Origin: CAVZMO01 sp963776195
GTDB lineage: Bacteria; Nitrospirota; Thermodesulfovibrionia; Thermodesulfovibrionales; SM23-35
Length of the DNA stretch: 64,000 bases
NCBI GenBank assembly: GCA_963776195.1
Contig: CAVZMO010000024.1
Span: 62,001 to 126,000 of the forward strand
Reading direction: 5' to 3'
The notes below the pieces were generated by a model that was not told the DNA's origin, did not search any database, and was given only the letters and a program-made list of their open reading frames with translations. Positions within the stretch are counted from its first letter, which is position 1, and each line of letters begins with the position of its first letter. This document shows positions 27,918 to 36,583 of this stretch, in pieces. Both the position numbers and the translations under genes were made by a program.

Positions 27918-27946
27918 AATATAATGGAAAACAGTTTTAATGTCAA
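27918..27946 (-). promoter_or_regulatory. Sigma70 promoter of the lipoprotein gene
   Basis: On the minus strand TTGACA (27946-27941) and TATATT (27923-27918) are separated by exactly 17 bp, a near-consensus promoter. It would start transcription about 70 bases before the GTG at 27843. The rest of the 27844-28148 gap is AT-rich and shows no gene or other element that I can support. Confidence 0.75.
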
Positions 27947-28148
27947 GCTTTTTTATCAAGCAAAGCATATTAGTTCGTATGAACTTACGTATAATTATAT
28001 GCAAAAATCAGACCATTATTGATGTATAGTATAAGTATACAGTAAATTAGCATAATCTTATCCTTTTCCACAATCAGCCCTGACAACTTGTGTCAAAGAA
28101 GGCACATATGATGTAGCTTATTTGCAATAAGGCATCTACCCTCAGTTT

Positions 28149-29267
28149 TCAATAAGACTTCAATTGAGACATCAATAAAGCATCCTCAAACTGTATGGCG
28201 ATGCAGTTCCACAAAAATTTGCTCACATATTCTCTCCCCCGCTCTCCCATGAATTCCCTCATCTTATCAGCTCTCAGCAAGAGGTCTATCGTATCGGTCA
28301 GTCCTGTCTCTGAACCGGAAGAAAAACTCAGGCCAAAGCCGGCTTCCTGAACAAAACCAAGTTCAGGGATATCGCTCACGATAACCGGCTTTCCGCAAGC
28401 AGCGGCCTCTAAGATGCTTATGGGTGATGATTCATGACGGGAAGGCAAAACAAACATCTTTGCTCCGGATAAGAGTCTGGTCTTTTCATCGCCGGCCACA
28501 AAACCTGCATATTCGATTCTCTCTTTCAATGGAGGCGGGCATCCTGATACAAGTTTATCAAACCGGTCAAATTCGTAACCTGCAAGTACCAGTCTCAGTC
28601 GCGGATATCGGATGCTTATTTTTTCGAATGACTTTATGAGGATATCGAGACCCTTTGTATAAGTATCTATCCTGCTGAAGAAAAGAATATAATCATCATC
28701 CTTTGGAGTAATTCTCAAAAGCGCTTCGTCTATGCCATTGGGGATAACAGGGCACAATTTGATTTTTCCCTTCACCCTGGCCATAATCTTTTCCTTTGTC
28801 ACGTCCGACACAAAAATAAATCTATCATGGAGTTTTGGATAGAACTTCTCGACCACATATATCGGAATGGAATAGAAGGGACTGAATTTCCTTAAGGAGT
28901 GCATTCCCATGATGCCCTGGATCTGCAATATTAAAGGGGTTTTTGTAAAAAACCTCGAAAAAAAGGGGGTTGAGGGAAGAAAGTTTTCAACGATAATGTC
29001 AAAAGCATCGCCATAACACCTTACAAAATGGGAGGAGCGAATCGTATATGCCAGAACACTTTTTGCGAGGCTTGTGCTTTCAGCGCCGACGAATATGTGC
29101 TTTAACCCTTCAATCTCGCCGTCATTTACCCCCGGATACTTCATGCAAAGAAGTGTAATGTCGTGTCTGTCCTTTAATCTCTTATAAATCTCATAGGCCC
29201 TTACGCCGGCCCCTCCAAAACCAAAGGGACACCCGAGACTCTCATAGATGAGCTGAAGGATCTTCAT
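28149..29267 (-). CDS. Family 4 glycosyltransferase (GT-B fold)
   Basis: The 372-residue protein opens with MKILQLIYESLG...FGFGGAGVRAYEIYKRL, the donor-loop N-terminus of GT4 enzymes, and has the C-terminal donor-site block VLPSRHESSPISILEAAACGKPVI with the EX7E-type acidic residues. It moves a sugar from a nucleotide donor and is cytoplasmic. A GAGGTTTC ribosome-binding site lies before the ATG. Its N-terminus is closely similar to two broken gene starts upstream (29275-29362 and 31429-31539), so this gene type has been copied repeatedly in the cluster. Confidence 0.9.
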   Translation of the reverse strand: MKILQLIYESLGCPFGFGGAGVRAYEIYKRLKDRHDITLLCMKYPGVNDGEIEGLKHIFVGAESTSLAKSVLAYTIRSSHFVRCYGDAFDIIVENFLPSTPFFSRFFTKTPLILQIQGIMGMHSLRKFSPFYSIPIYVVEKFYPKLHDRFIFVSDVTKEKIMARVKGKIKLCPVIPNGIDEALLRITPKDDDYILFFSRIDTYTKGLDILIKSFEKISIRYPRLRLVLAGYEFDRFDKLVSGCPPPLKERIEYAGFVAGDEKTRLLSGAKMFVLPSRHESSPISILEAAACGKPVIVSDIPELGFVQEAGFGLSFSSGSETGLTDTIDLLLRADKMREFMGERGREYVSKFLWNCIAIQFEDALLMSQLKSY

Positions 29268-29274
29268 GAAACCT

Positions 29275-29362
29275 CACTAAACCCTTTTCTTCCTTCCTTC
29301 ACAAAGCAGACCCGAACCCGCCGATCCCGAAATAGTCGCCCTTCCCCTCATAGAAGAGATGG
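29275..29362 (-). pseudogene. Remnant N-terminus of a second GT4 gene
   Basis: In a frame different from the adjoining ORF, the minus strand reads ILHLFYEGKGDYFGIGGFG and then stops. This matches the first 20 residues of the intact gene next to it (MKILQLIYESLG...FGFGGAG). The initiator region looks damaged: the ATG-AAG part is missing. Nothing of the rest of the gene remains here. Confidence 0.7.
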
Positions 29363-29509
29363 AGAATTGTCGCTGAACACTCTCCTGTAATTTTCGGCTA
29401 TCTTATCAAGGGAAAAGGCGCCGGCCCTTTGCCGTGCTTCCCTGCCGAGAGATTCCCGCAACCTTTCATCCGTCATGACGGCCATGATAGTCCTGGACAG
29501 CACCGCGGA
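29348..29509 (-). pseudogene. Remnant C-terminus of a GT4 gene
   Basis: About 53 codons ending at 29348 encode AVMTDERLRESLGREARQRA followed by a FSLDKIAENYRRVF segment, the standard C-terminal helix pair of GT4 enzymes. The sequence before it (to about 29633) has no GT4 homology that I can see, so only the tail survives. It overlaps the GT4 N-terminal remnant at 29275-29362. This is most simply read as two consecutive GT4 genes collapsed to the junction between them. Confidence 0.65.
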
Positions 29510-29633
29510 TAAGCCGCAATGACAGAGGTAGTTAGAATGCCGTCTTACTAATACCTGTATTAGAAACATTATTTCCTTGCCGGGGTCTTTAGTATATCCG
29601 CCCCAGTTTATTGCAGTTAACGGTGGATCAACC

Positions 29634-30368
29634 TTATGCCTTCTGATACGCCCTTGTGACGGATTCAGGATCGCCATACATTTTTGGCATACCGTGATCG
29701 AGCCATAGCGCTTTGCTGCAGAGTCTTCGTATATCGTCCATGCTATGGGAGACGAGAAGCATGGTTATTCCTCTTTCTTTAAAACCCAAAATCCTCTCAT
29801 CGCATTTTTTTCTGAAATGCTCGTCACCGACCGCCAGGATTTCATCGACGATCAAAATGTCGGGGTTGACCTCAGTTGCTACGGAAAAACCGAGTCGTGC
29901 GATCATCCCTGACGAATAACTTTTTAAAGGACTATAAATGAATTCATGGAGTTCAGAAAAGTCCACAACGGGATGAATTTTGTCCTCTATCTCTTTTCTC
30001 GAAAGACCGAGAATAGACGCATTCAGGTAGATGTTTTCCATTCCGGTGAGCTCCATATCGAAGCCCGCTCCCAGTTCTATTAAAGGGGCAATTTTACCGT
30101 TCACCGCGACAGTGCCTTCAGTAGGTTTCAAGACCCCTGCAATGACTTTCAGCAAGGTGCTCTTCCCCGCGCCATTATGGCCTATAATGCCGAGGGTTTC
30201 ACACTTCCGGACTTCGATGCTGATATTTTTTAATGCCCAGAAATCTTCATAAACCATTTTCCTGCCCTTTAATCTATGGATTATGTATTCCTGAAGCGTT
30301 TTCGGCTTTTCTTTCGCAAGACGGTATCGAACGGACACACCGCGAATCTGCATTGTCGGATCATTCAC
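29634..30368 (-). CDS. ABC polysaccharide exporter ATPase (Wzt), short form, system 2
   Basis: The 244-residue ATPase has Walker A (GHNGAGKST), the signature YSSGM and Walker B (DILIVDEILAVGD), with the Wzt/TagH-type PLIELGAGF segment. It ends just after the ATPase fold and has no C-terminal glycan-binding domain, unlike systems 1 and 3. The start may be GTG at 30368 or the ATG at 30353. Its permease lies directly upstream. Such short ATPases usually export glycans without terminal-modification recognition. Confidence 0.9.
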   Translation of the reverse strand: MNDPTMQIRGVSVRYRLAKEKPKTLQEYIIHRLKGRKMVYEDFWALKNISIEVRKCETLGIIGHNGAGKSTLLKVIAGVLKPTEGTVAVNGKIAPLIELGAGFDMELTGMENIYLNASILGLSRKEIEDKIHPVVDFSELHEFIYSPLKSYSSGMIARLGFSVATEVNPDILIVDEILAVGDEHFRKKCDERILGFKERGITMLLVSHSMDDIRRLCSKALWLDHGMPKMYGDPESVTRAYQKA

Positions 30369-30434
30369 GGAATAACAACCTCGGAGTTATCGTCGCAAGA
30401 TCAGCAGGCTCAGGATTCTTGACAAAGTGTCCCA

Positions 30435-31220
30435 TCAGAGATAATAGACAACCCTGTCTTTGAAGCGGTTATAGAAGAGCCATCCGGCAGATAGTGCGGT
30501 AAAGGAGAAGAAAACGCTGTAGAGGAGTTTTCCAAAAAGGAGAGGGGTGTCGGCATAGAGAGCCCCCCTGAATAGAGTCAGGAAATAATAAAAGGGATTG
30601 AGTTGGAGGATGAATACGAATTTCTGGGGTACGATCGACTCAGGATAAAATATCGGCGTGATGTACATCCAGCCCAGGAGGAGCACCTCATAGATATAGA
30701 TGGTGTCGTGAAAAAAAACGGTCAATGTCGAAAGGATGAGAGAGATACCGAAGGAAAATAATACGACAAGGACAATAATCACGGGCACCAGATAAATGTG
30801 CGGGCCTATTGATGTGCCCGTTAAGTAAAATATGAGAAGGAGGGGGACAAGAGAAAAAATGAAATTGACCATTGCAGACATAATGACAGAAAGGGGGAAT
30901 ATCGCCTTCGGGATGAATATTTTTTTTATAAGGTTGCTATTCCCCAAGAGGCTTAATACCGAAGTGGAAGTGCTCTGTGAGAAGAAGTTCCAGAGGATAA
31001 TACCCGAAAGTAAATAGGAGGCATAATTCTTTGTTGAAACCTTGAACAATTCTGAGAAAACCATATTCAGGATGAGCATCATGAACAAAGGATTCAGCAT
31101 GACCCAGAGAAATCCGAGGACCGACCTTTTATAGCGCACCTTAATATCCCTCATGACGAGATTCCTCAGGAGCTCTTTATACCTCACTATTTCAAGACAT
31201 TCCTTGACCAGGGCTGCCAT
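30435..31220 (-). CDS. ABC-2 polysaccharide exporter permease (Wzm), system 2
   Basis: About 261 residues with the Wzm pattern: ELLRNLVMRDIKVRYKRSVLGFLWVMLNP, then six membrane segments and a FYYFLTLFRGALY segment before the end. The longest frame reaches 31436, but the extra 72 codons come from a palindromic element and a broken gene. The ATG at 31220 has an AGAGGTGG ribosome-binding site and fits family length, so it is chosen. It pairs with the ATPase at 29634-30368. Confidence 0.9.
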   Translation of the reverse strand: MAALVKECLEIVRYKELLRNLVMRDIKVRYKRSVLGFLWVMLNPLFMMLILNMVFSELFKVSTKNYASYLLSGIILWNFFSQSTSTSVLSLLGNSNLIKKIFIPKAIFPLSVIMSAMVNFIFSLVPLLLIFYLTGTSIGPHIYLVPVIIVLVVLFSFGISLILSTLTVFFHDTIYIYEVLLLGWMYITPIFYPESIVPQKFVFILQLNPFYYFLTLFRGALYADTPLLFGKLLYSVFFSFTALSAGWLFYNRFKDRVVYYL

Positions 31221-31321
31221 GGTTCCACCTCTGGCGGATATTATACAGCACAGGCCGTATTGCAGCAAAGGATAGTAAGAAGACTTTGAGAAAAATAGAT
31301 TAACCCGTTTATCTGATTTAC

Positions 31322-31428
31322 ACGCCAGATAGAGTATTTCGCTCATTCTTGGCTCGACATAAGTCGACCCTCCGAGGGAAATTCTTTCTCGAAAGAATTT
31401 AAACCCGCTTAAATACTCTATCTGGCGT
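31322..31428. repeat. Nested palindromic element (copy A)
   Basis: 107 bp bounded by a perfect 18-bp inverted repeat: ACGCCAGATAGAGTATTT at 31322-31339 and its complement at 31411-31428. Inside are two smaller hairpins (GGCTCGACATAAGTCGA-type and AATTCTTTCTCGAAAGAATT-type). One edge coincides with the point where a GT4 reading frame (31429-31539) breaks off. A related element is at 46211-46386. Confidence 0.8.
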
Positions 31429-31539
31429 AATGTCATGTCTGTTTTTCAAATATCGATAAATCTCATACGCCCTTGTCCCAACACCGCCGAAGCCAAAATA
31501 ATCACCCTTGCTTTCATAGAGGAGATGAAGGATTTTCAT
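31429..31539 (-). pseudogene. Remnant N-terminus of a third GT4 gene
   Basis: The minus strand from ATG 31539 reads MKILHLLYESKGDYFGFGGV, then RAYEIYRYLKNRHDIT, closely matching the start of the intact GT4 gene at 28149-29267, including the RHDIT that precedes LLCMKYP there. At 31428 the homology stops exactly at the palindromic element and the frame soon ends. Only 37 codons of the gene remain. The rest may be the C-terminal remnant at 29348-29509, with exporter system 2 lying between the two. Confidence 0.75.
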
Positions 31540-31567
31540 TCTTATTCCTTATCATCTCCGAATCCTT

Positions 31568-32729
31568 TTATTGAGAATTCGAGACAAGCTTTTCATAAAT
31601 TACCAAAAGCCTCTCGCATACCTTGGTCCAACTTTTTTCCTCTTTATATTTTTTAAAACCGACGCCTCTTTGGGTTGCAGAAAGAGATAAAATTCCCTTC
31701 TTCAGTGCTGCAGGGGACTCGGGTTCAACGACAATGCCTAGTCCGTATTCCCGCACGGTCTCCCCCATACCCCCCACATCCGATACCACACATGGTTTTT
31801 CATAACCAATTGCAAGATTGAGCACTCCGCTCTGGGAATGGAAGTTCTTTTTATAAGGGAGAATGATTGCATCAGCCACCATGAATACTTCAGAGGCTTC
31901 TTCGTCAGTGATATATCTTTCCACCCAGTATACAGAGTCACTCACGTCATTCTTTTTTATAGTCTCTTTGTAGAATTCTATTGGTTTTTCTGATGCCCCC
32001 GCACGCTGTCCCGTTATGAGCAGAAAATGTTCATTTTTCAGATCTTTCATGACATCCAATAAAATATCCAGCCCTTTATTTTCACGTATTGTCCCAAAAA
32101 AAAGGAGTATTTTCTTATCCCGAGGCGCGTGATATTTCACCTGCAACGCAGCCTTGTCGATAGTAGTTGGAGGAAGATCAAAAAATCCATGAGGTACTGT
32201 CTCTACTTTTTCTGAAGGTTGTGAGAACAACTCAATAATTTCTTTTTTCAGAGAAGCAGTGTGGACCAATAACTTGTCCGATGCGTCATACATTTTTTTT
32301 ATCATTTTTTTGTCCATGCTCCCTCCCAAAAAAAACTTATGGGGCAATATATCATGGACAGTGAGAATGACTTTTATTCCCCTTCTTTTAAGCCTGTGAA
32401 TTGATATGAGATCTGTGAGGTAAAAAGGGAAAAGAAAGTGGACAATTTTTATATTTTGGGGCGGGTTTACTGCAAAAGCATTGTAGAGGTACTTAAAAAT
32501 ATGGAAAGGATATTTTAAAATTTTTTTTTAAGAAAGAGGGGTGCGTTGAGGGATCCTTTAGGATAAATTCAAATGAGATCTTGTCCTGAAATTTCATATC
32601 GGCACATTTGGGTAAATAAATTATTACGGGATAATTAACTCCATATAACGCATGTACCAATTCTTTCAAATAAAGAAATGGCCCTCCTGTGCGGAAATGA
32701 GATACTATGATAGTTGTTGGTTCCATCAA
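31568..32729 (-). pseudogene. GT4 glycosyltransferase with a frameshift in a T9 tract
   Basis: An N-terminal part (32729-32493; TIIVSHFRTGGPFLYLKEL) and a C-terminal part (32347-31568; LLFFGTIRENKGLDILLDV, SQSGVLNLAIGYEKPCVVSDVGG) belong to one GT4 enzyme of about 385 residues. Translating the intervening stretch in the second frame is continuous (KYPFHIFKYLYNAFAV onward to HDILPHKFF). The shift lies at or near a run of nine Ts at 32521-32529, the kind of tract prone to slipped-strand or sequencing errors. The start overlaps the upstream GT2 stop (ATGA-type). Confidence 0.75.
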
Positions 32730-33598
32730 TCTCTAAATTTATTCAATTCCAATTTCATGTTGTAAAGATTTTGTAATCCCATTTTATATAGTTTAACAAA
32801 CAATTTACGCAAAGAACCGGGTTTCAAAAAGTCGTAAATAATTTTTTCTTCATTATAATTGGTGTCACAATGATTACAATTATATCGTTTTTGTATTGAA
32901 GCTATCTCTTGTTTCATTATGTGGCGCAGTTTTTGTGTTTTCGCATTTTCATGAATGAGAGCTTCAGTCCAGATCTTCCCGACTGCTACAAATTTGTAAG
33001 ACGAAATAATCTTTAAATACAGGTTCAAGTCAAAACAACACTGGAGACTCTCGTCCAGTGGGCCGGAGTTCTCCCATGCTTTCCTCGATAAAAAACACGC
33101 AGGTTGAAAAAAATGTCCTTTAAATCCCCAATCGACCATCCTCCTTGCGGTAAGCCCTCTCGGCACATTCGTATCGAGCAAATTCCCACTGATATCTCTG
33201 AGATTGCAACAGCCTATCCATGCACCCGCATAAGGATAAGCATTGAAGGCCTTAGCAACAGAATTTAATGCATCAGGCATCAGGCAGTCATCAGCATTAA
33301 TCCAGTTAAGAACATCGCCTGTGCATTTAGAAAATCCCTTATTGATTGCGTTTGTCTGTCCCATATCCTTTTCACTCACCCAATGATGAAGATATTTCTC
33401 GTATTTTCTTATCACATCTACGCTACCGTCCGTTGATCCTCCGTCGATAATAATGTATTCCAGTTTAGGATAGTTTTGGTTAAGGATGGAGAGGATGGTT
33501 TGTTCTATGAACTGGGCTTGATTATAAGAAGGGGTGACGATAGATATCTTTGGTAATTCTGAAGAAAAATTTTTTTTAAAAAAATGCATCTGGTTCAT
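32726..33598 (-). CDS. Family 2 glycosyltransferase (paralog a)
   Basis: The 290-residue cytoplasmic GT2 enzyme shows ISIVTPSYNQAQFIEQTI, the DGGSTDGSVDVIRKYE block, the metal-binding NADDCLMP and a late W-containing acceptor region. It is closely similar to the GT2 genes at 34540 and 37994 in the first 110 residues, including the WVSEKDMGQTNAINKGF stretch. It probably adds one sugar of the repeat or side chain. It overlaps the next GT4 gene by 4 bp. Confidence 0.9.
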   Translation of the reverse strand: MNQMHFFKKNFSSELPKISIVTPSYNQAQFIEQTILSILNQNYPKLEYIIIDGGSTDGSVDVIRKYEKYLHHWVSEKDMGQTNAINKGFSKCTGDVLNWINADDCLMPDALNSVAKAFNAYPYAGAWIGCCNLRDISGNLLDTNVPRGLTARRMVDWGFKGHFFQPACFLSRKAWENSGPLDESLQCCFDLNLYLKIISSYKFVAVGKIWTEALIHENAKTQKLRHIMKQEIASIQKRYNCNHCDTNYNEEKIIYDFLKPGSLRKLFVKLYKMGLQNLYNMKLELNKFRD

Positions 33599-33798
33599 TA
33601 ATCGTGCAGGCTATCAGTTATTGGTTTGATGCCACTCATGTCGCTTTATATCCCCGGATTTCCTTTACCGTAAAAGCCTCGAGATGAAATTTCCTTATCA
33701 AGATAGGCAGCGCCTCTTAATTTTATTAACATCCGGCTACGATCATTTCTGAATGATAAGTATTTATCCTTGAGAGTACCGATGATTGAACACCTTAA

Positions 33799-33824
33799 TA
33801 GGATAGCATTATAATGCTATCCTA
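33799..33824. repeat. Perfect 26-bp palindrome
   Basis: TAGGATAGCATTA and its exact complement TAATGCTATCCTA are adjacent with no loop. It lies in the 276-bp gap (33599-33874) between a GT2 gene and the transposase remnant. No T-run follows, so it is not a classic terminator. It could be a relic of the mobile-element end or a binding site. The rest of the gap shows nothing else. Confidence 0.7.
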
Positions 33825-33874
33825 TACAACAAAATACATTTCACGTGTCAAGGCGAAATGAAAATGTCTGGTTT

Positions 33875-34519
33875 TCATGCTGCAACCTCAATCAGCTTTT
33901 TTCGCCGATTTTGCCGTTTGTTAAACAACTGATAATTCCAATTCCTCCATGGGTGATCAGCTGATGGAGTGTGTCCTTTTCTCTGCCGAAGTATACAAGC
34001 TGGTTTTCGTTGCTTTTCTGGCCGTGTAGTTATCTCCTTAAAATTTAAGCTCGCATCGTTATATGTTATCAGCATCCTGCCGTTAACTCTTTCCTCTACT
34101 AACACCTTCTTCGACTGCACAGCCTCCTGTATCTGATAAAGCTTTCCGTTATGCGCTATCGTAGAGTCATTTCTCAGTGTCCTCTCTGTCCTGATACACA
34201 GAATCTTATCGAGATTCAGCCCCTTGGGTATTGCTCTATGCAGATCGTTCTGCTCTTTCGGTTTCACTGCAAACCTCTTGTTGTGAGAAGACAAATACCT
34301 CTTTAAAAACTTGTTCGCTTCTTCTATCGTAATTATTCCCCTTATTGTCATCTCTTTTACAACCCTGTCCTTGAGTCTTTTAGGTAATCTTCTGCTTGAC
34401 TCCCTGCCGCGAGATCGATGCTGTGTACCTTTATCCCCTTCTTCCCTTATACGCTTTACTATCCGCCCTATCTGTCGAATGGTAAATCTGAAATCAAGCC
34501 AATTGTCAGTTTTTTTCAA
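33875..34519 (-). pseudogene. ISNCY-type transposase remnant lacking its catalytic core
   Basis: The 214-codon frame begins with a helix-turn-helix-like part (FRFTIRQIGRIVKRIREEGD) and HRSRGRESSRRLPKRLK, then jumps to the C-terminal block (LPKGLNLDKILC-type, RTLRNDSTIAHNGKLYQIQ, KVLVEERVNGRM) seen in ISNCY/IS1202-like transposases. The DDE core that should lie between is missing and the frame starts with TTG. It is an internally deleted, probably inactive copy inside the glycan cluster and may explain the local gene mosaicism. Confidence 0.75.
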
Positions 34520-34539
34520 GTTTCATTTTGAGTAAGATA

Positions 34540-35457
34540 CTATTTTTCCTGTCTATATACTATTCTATGTTCATCTGTATGCCAGATGCCTTTATTGTAA
34601 TTATAGTCAACAAGTTTTACCTTCAGGGAATTTAACCTAAACATATGCAAAAAATTTCTTATTCTATTATCGAATATGGATAAGGGCATCCATACTTTCC
34701 TAATATTTGTACCATACTTTTTAAGAACCCTTTCTGCCTCAGAGTAATAAGCTTTAAGATCCTTTGATGTTTTCTGCATATCGTGTTTTCTGAATCCTCC
34801 AAGAGGAACAGCAACACCGTAAAGGTCTGCATACTGGAAAAACCTTGCCCATAATTCAAAATCCATTGCATAGTGCAATGTCTCCGAGACGGATCCTCCG
34901 GCCTTTTCCCAGAGACTTCTCCGCCAGAAGGTCGATTCCTGTTGAATCCATCCAATGAATTGATGGCTGTTGCCGAGAGTTCTGCCACTGTAAAAGGCAT
35001 CTCTCGTGTAACCACGCACTGCAATACCAGGTGTCGGTTCACCTTTGGAGTTCCAGTGTAGTTGCCAGAGACTTGTAATCCATTCAACATTAGGACAATC
35101 TGTGAATATCGATTGAATAGTTCGGAATGCCCATGGACAATACTTATCATCAGCGTTGATATAAGCCATTATTTCTCCAGTAGTTCTCATAAAACCTTTA
35201 TTTAGTGCGTGAGCCTGTCCCTTGTCCTTTTCGCTTACCCAGTAGGTTAGATGTTTCTCATATTTACGAATTATATCTACACTTCCATCAGTTGACCCTC
35301 CATCAATAATAATATACTCAAGATTGGGATAGTTCTGCTCAAGGACCGACTGGATCGTCTCCTCTAAAAATTGGACTTGATTGTAAGAGGGGGTAGTAAT
35401 AGAGATTCGGGGAATGTTTGTCAATTTCTTTTCCATCGATTCAAGCAATTTATCCAT
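34540..35457 (-). CDS. Family 2 glycosyltransferase (paralog b)
   Basis: The 305-residue protein has the same N-terminal GT2 fold as paralog a: ISITTPSYNQVQFLEETIQ, IIIDGGSTDGSVDIIRKYE, WVSEKDKGQAHALNKGF and the INADDKYCP metal site. The acceptor half differs (TWRRSLWEKAGG-type, HYAMDFELWARFF), implying a different acceptor sugar. It lies 20 bp from the transposase remnant. Confidence 0.9.
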   Translation of the reverse strand: MDKLLESMEKKLTNIPRISITTPSYNQVQFLEETIQSVLEQNYPNLEYIIIDGGSTDGSVDIIRKYEKHLTYWVSEKDKGQAHALNKGFMRTTGEIMAYINADDKYCPWAFRTIQSIFTDCPNVEWITSLWQLHWNSKGEPTPGIAVRGYTRDAFYSGRTLGNSHQFIGWIQQESTFWRRSLWEKAGGSVSETLHYAMDFELWARFFQYADLYGVAVPLGGFRKHDMQKTSKDLKAYYSEAERVLKKYGTNIRKVWMPLSIFDNRIRNFLHMFRLNSLKVKLVDYNYNKGIWHTDEHRIVYRQEK

Positions 35458-35602
35458 GCTTTAAGGTTGTTTATCATAGTAGCATCTGAAGGGAACTACT
35501 ATTGTTTTCATACGACACATAGCCTGCAGAATGGACGCCCACCTTCTTTGCAGTCTCATAATCGGTTATGAAACGAAATTATTAAAACAGTCTAACTATT
35601 CA

Positions 35603-36328
35603 TCAAAACTTGATATTGAGCGGATACCATTGATCCCAGCTGAATGGTTTGGTATGCCATGGTCGCAAATTATCGTTATTCATAACAATATCTCCTCTGA
35701 TGAATACGAGATCTACTTGGCTTAATATTCCAAAATAGTATGCAGGATCAACAATATCAAACAGGCGAAAGCCTTTATCCAAGAGATATCGAGCACGTTC
35801 GATCATCTGGGAAACAGGAGCTTCTGTGACTATCACGGATGCATTTATAAGAGAATTCTCTGCACCTCTAAGTATCGGCATTTCGTGCCCGTCTACATCT
35901 ATTTTTAAAAGATAAGGAACCTCGATATCTATGGCTTTTATTAAAGAATCCAACTTTTTCATTCTGACTGGCGTACAAACTACTATTTGTGGATCTTCTT
36001 TCTGATTAACTGGACAATCGCTGACGTACGAATGGGTGATTTTTCCGCTGCCATCAATTGAGATTCCAATCTGCCATGCATCACTATCAGCATCTGATAA
36101 AGCAACATGGTGTAATTCGTAGTTTATAGTTTTATATTGATCTTTTATTTGTTTAAAGTAGAGCTCCATGGGCTCAAAGAGATGATGTTTGATATCGGGG
36201 AAGACTTCTTTAAGTGAGTAGGTACCGGACTGGACTCCAACATCAAGTACAGTCCTGACCTCTACACCTAAACTCAAGATAGTTTGCAGAGAATCAGTCA
36301 TTGTGGGAAGCCTTTTAGGAATAGGCAT
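35603..36328 (-). CDS. FkbM-family methyltransferase (a)
   Basis: About 241 residues from the ATG at 36328, which has an AGGAG ribosome-binding site (a TTG two codons upstream is less likely). The FkbM pattern is visible: LDVGVQSGTYS, LFEPMELYF, VPYLLKIDVDGHEMPILRGA and a SVIVTEAPVS segment. FkbM enzymes O-methylate sugars or other hydroxyls. It starts within the last bases of the WcbI-like fragment. One of three FkbM-type genes in the window. Confidence 0.88.
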   Translation of the reverse strand: MPIPKRLPTMTDSLQTILSLGVEVRTVLDVGVQSGTYSLKEVFPDIKHHLFEPMELYFKQIKDQYKTINYELHHVALSDADSDAWQIGISIDGSGKITHSYVSDCPVNQKEDPQIVVCTPVRMKKLDSLIKAIDIEVPYLLKIDVDGHEMPILRGAENSLINASVIVTEAPVSQMIERARYLLDKGFRLFDIVDPAYYFGILSQVDLVFIRGDIVMNNDNLRPWHTKPFSWDQWYPLNIKF

Positions 36329-36515
36329 ATTCAACTCCTATGATGACATAGATCATATCAAAAATTGAGTCAACGGGTGTGGATACCAAATCCCTCATGC
36401 CGGGCCTGATATTCGCCACTTTTCCAAAGCTTCTGGCAAATGGTTCCGAACCCAACAATATTCGCTCAATGACCTTCGCCTGACAATTACCATAAACAAG
36501 AAAGATAGCTTGCAT
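36315..36515 (-). pseudogene. Truncated WcbI-like polysaccharide acyl/acetyltransferase fragment
   Basis: 66 codons with the N-terminal YGNCQAKVIERILL motif characteristic of WcbI-type capsule proteins, whose usual length is several times greater. The fragment loses family resemblance after about residue 50 and ends inside the start of the FkbM gene. It looks like a gene truncated by deletion. A short independent protein cannot be excluded. Confidence 0.55.
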
Positions 36516-36583
36516 CTAATTTGATCCGAGAGAATAACCCTATAGGTGATTTAACCGGGAGATATGTCATCAATGTAACTTCC

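Noticed and set aside
31221..31436. 72-codon N-terminal extension of the Wzm-2 permease
   Set aside because: The extension is translated from the palindromic element and the broken GT4 gene; the ATG at 31220 has a ribosome-binding site and fits family length.
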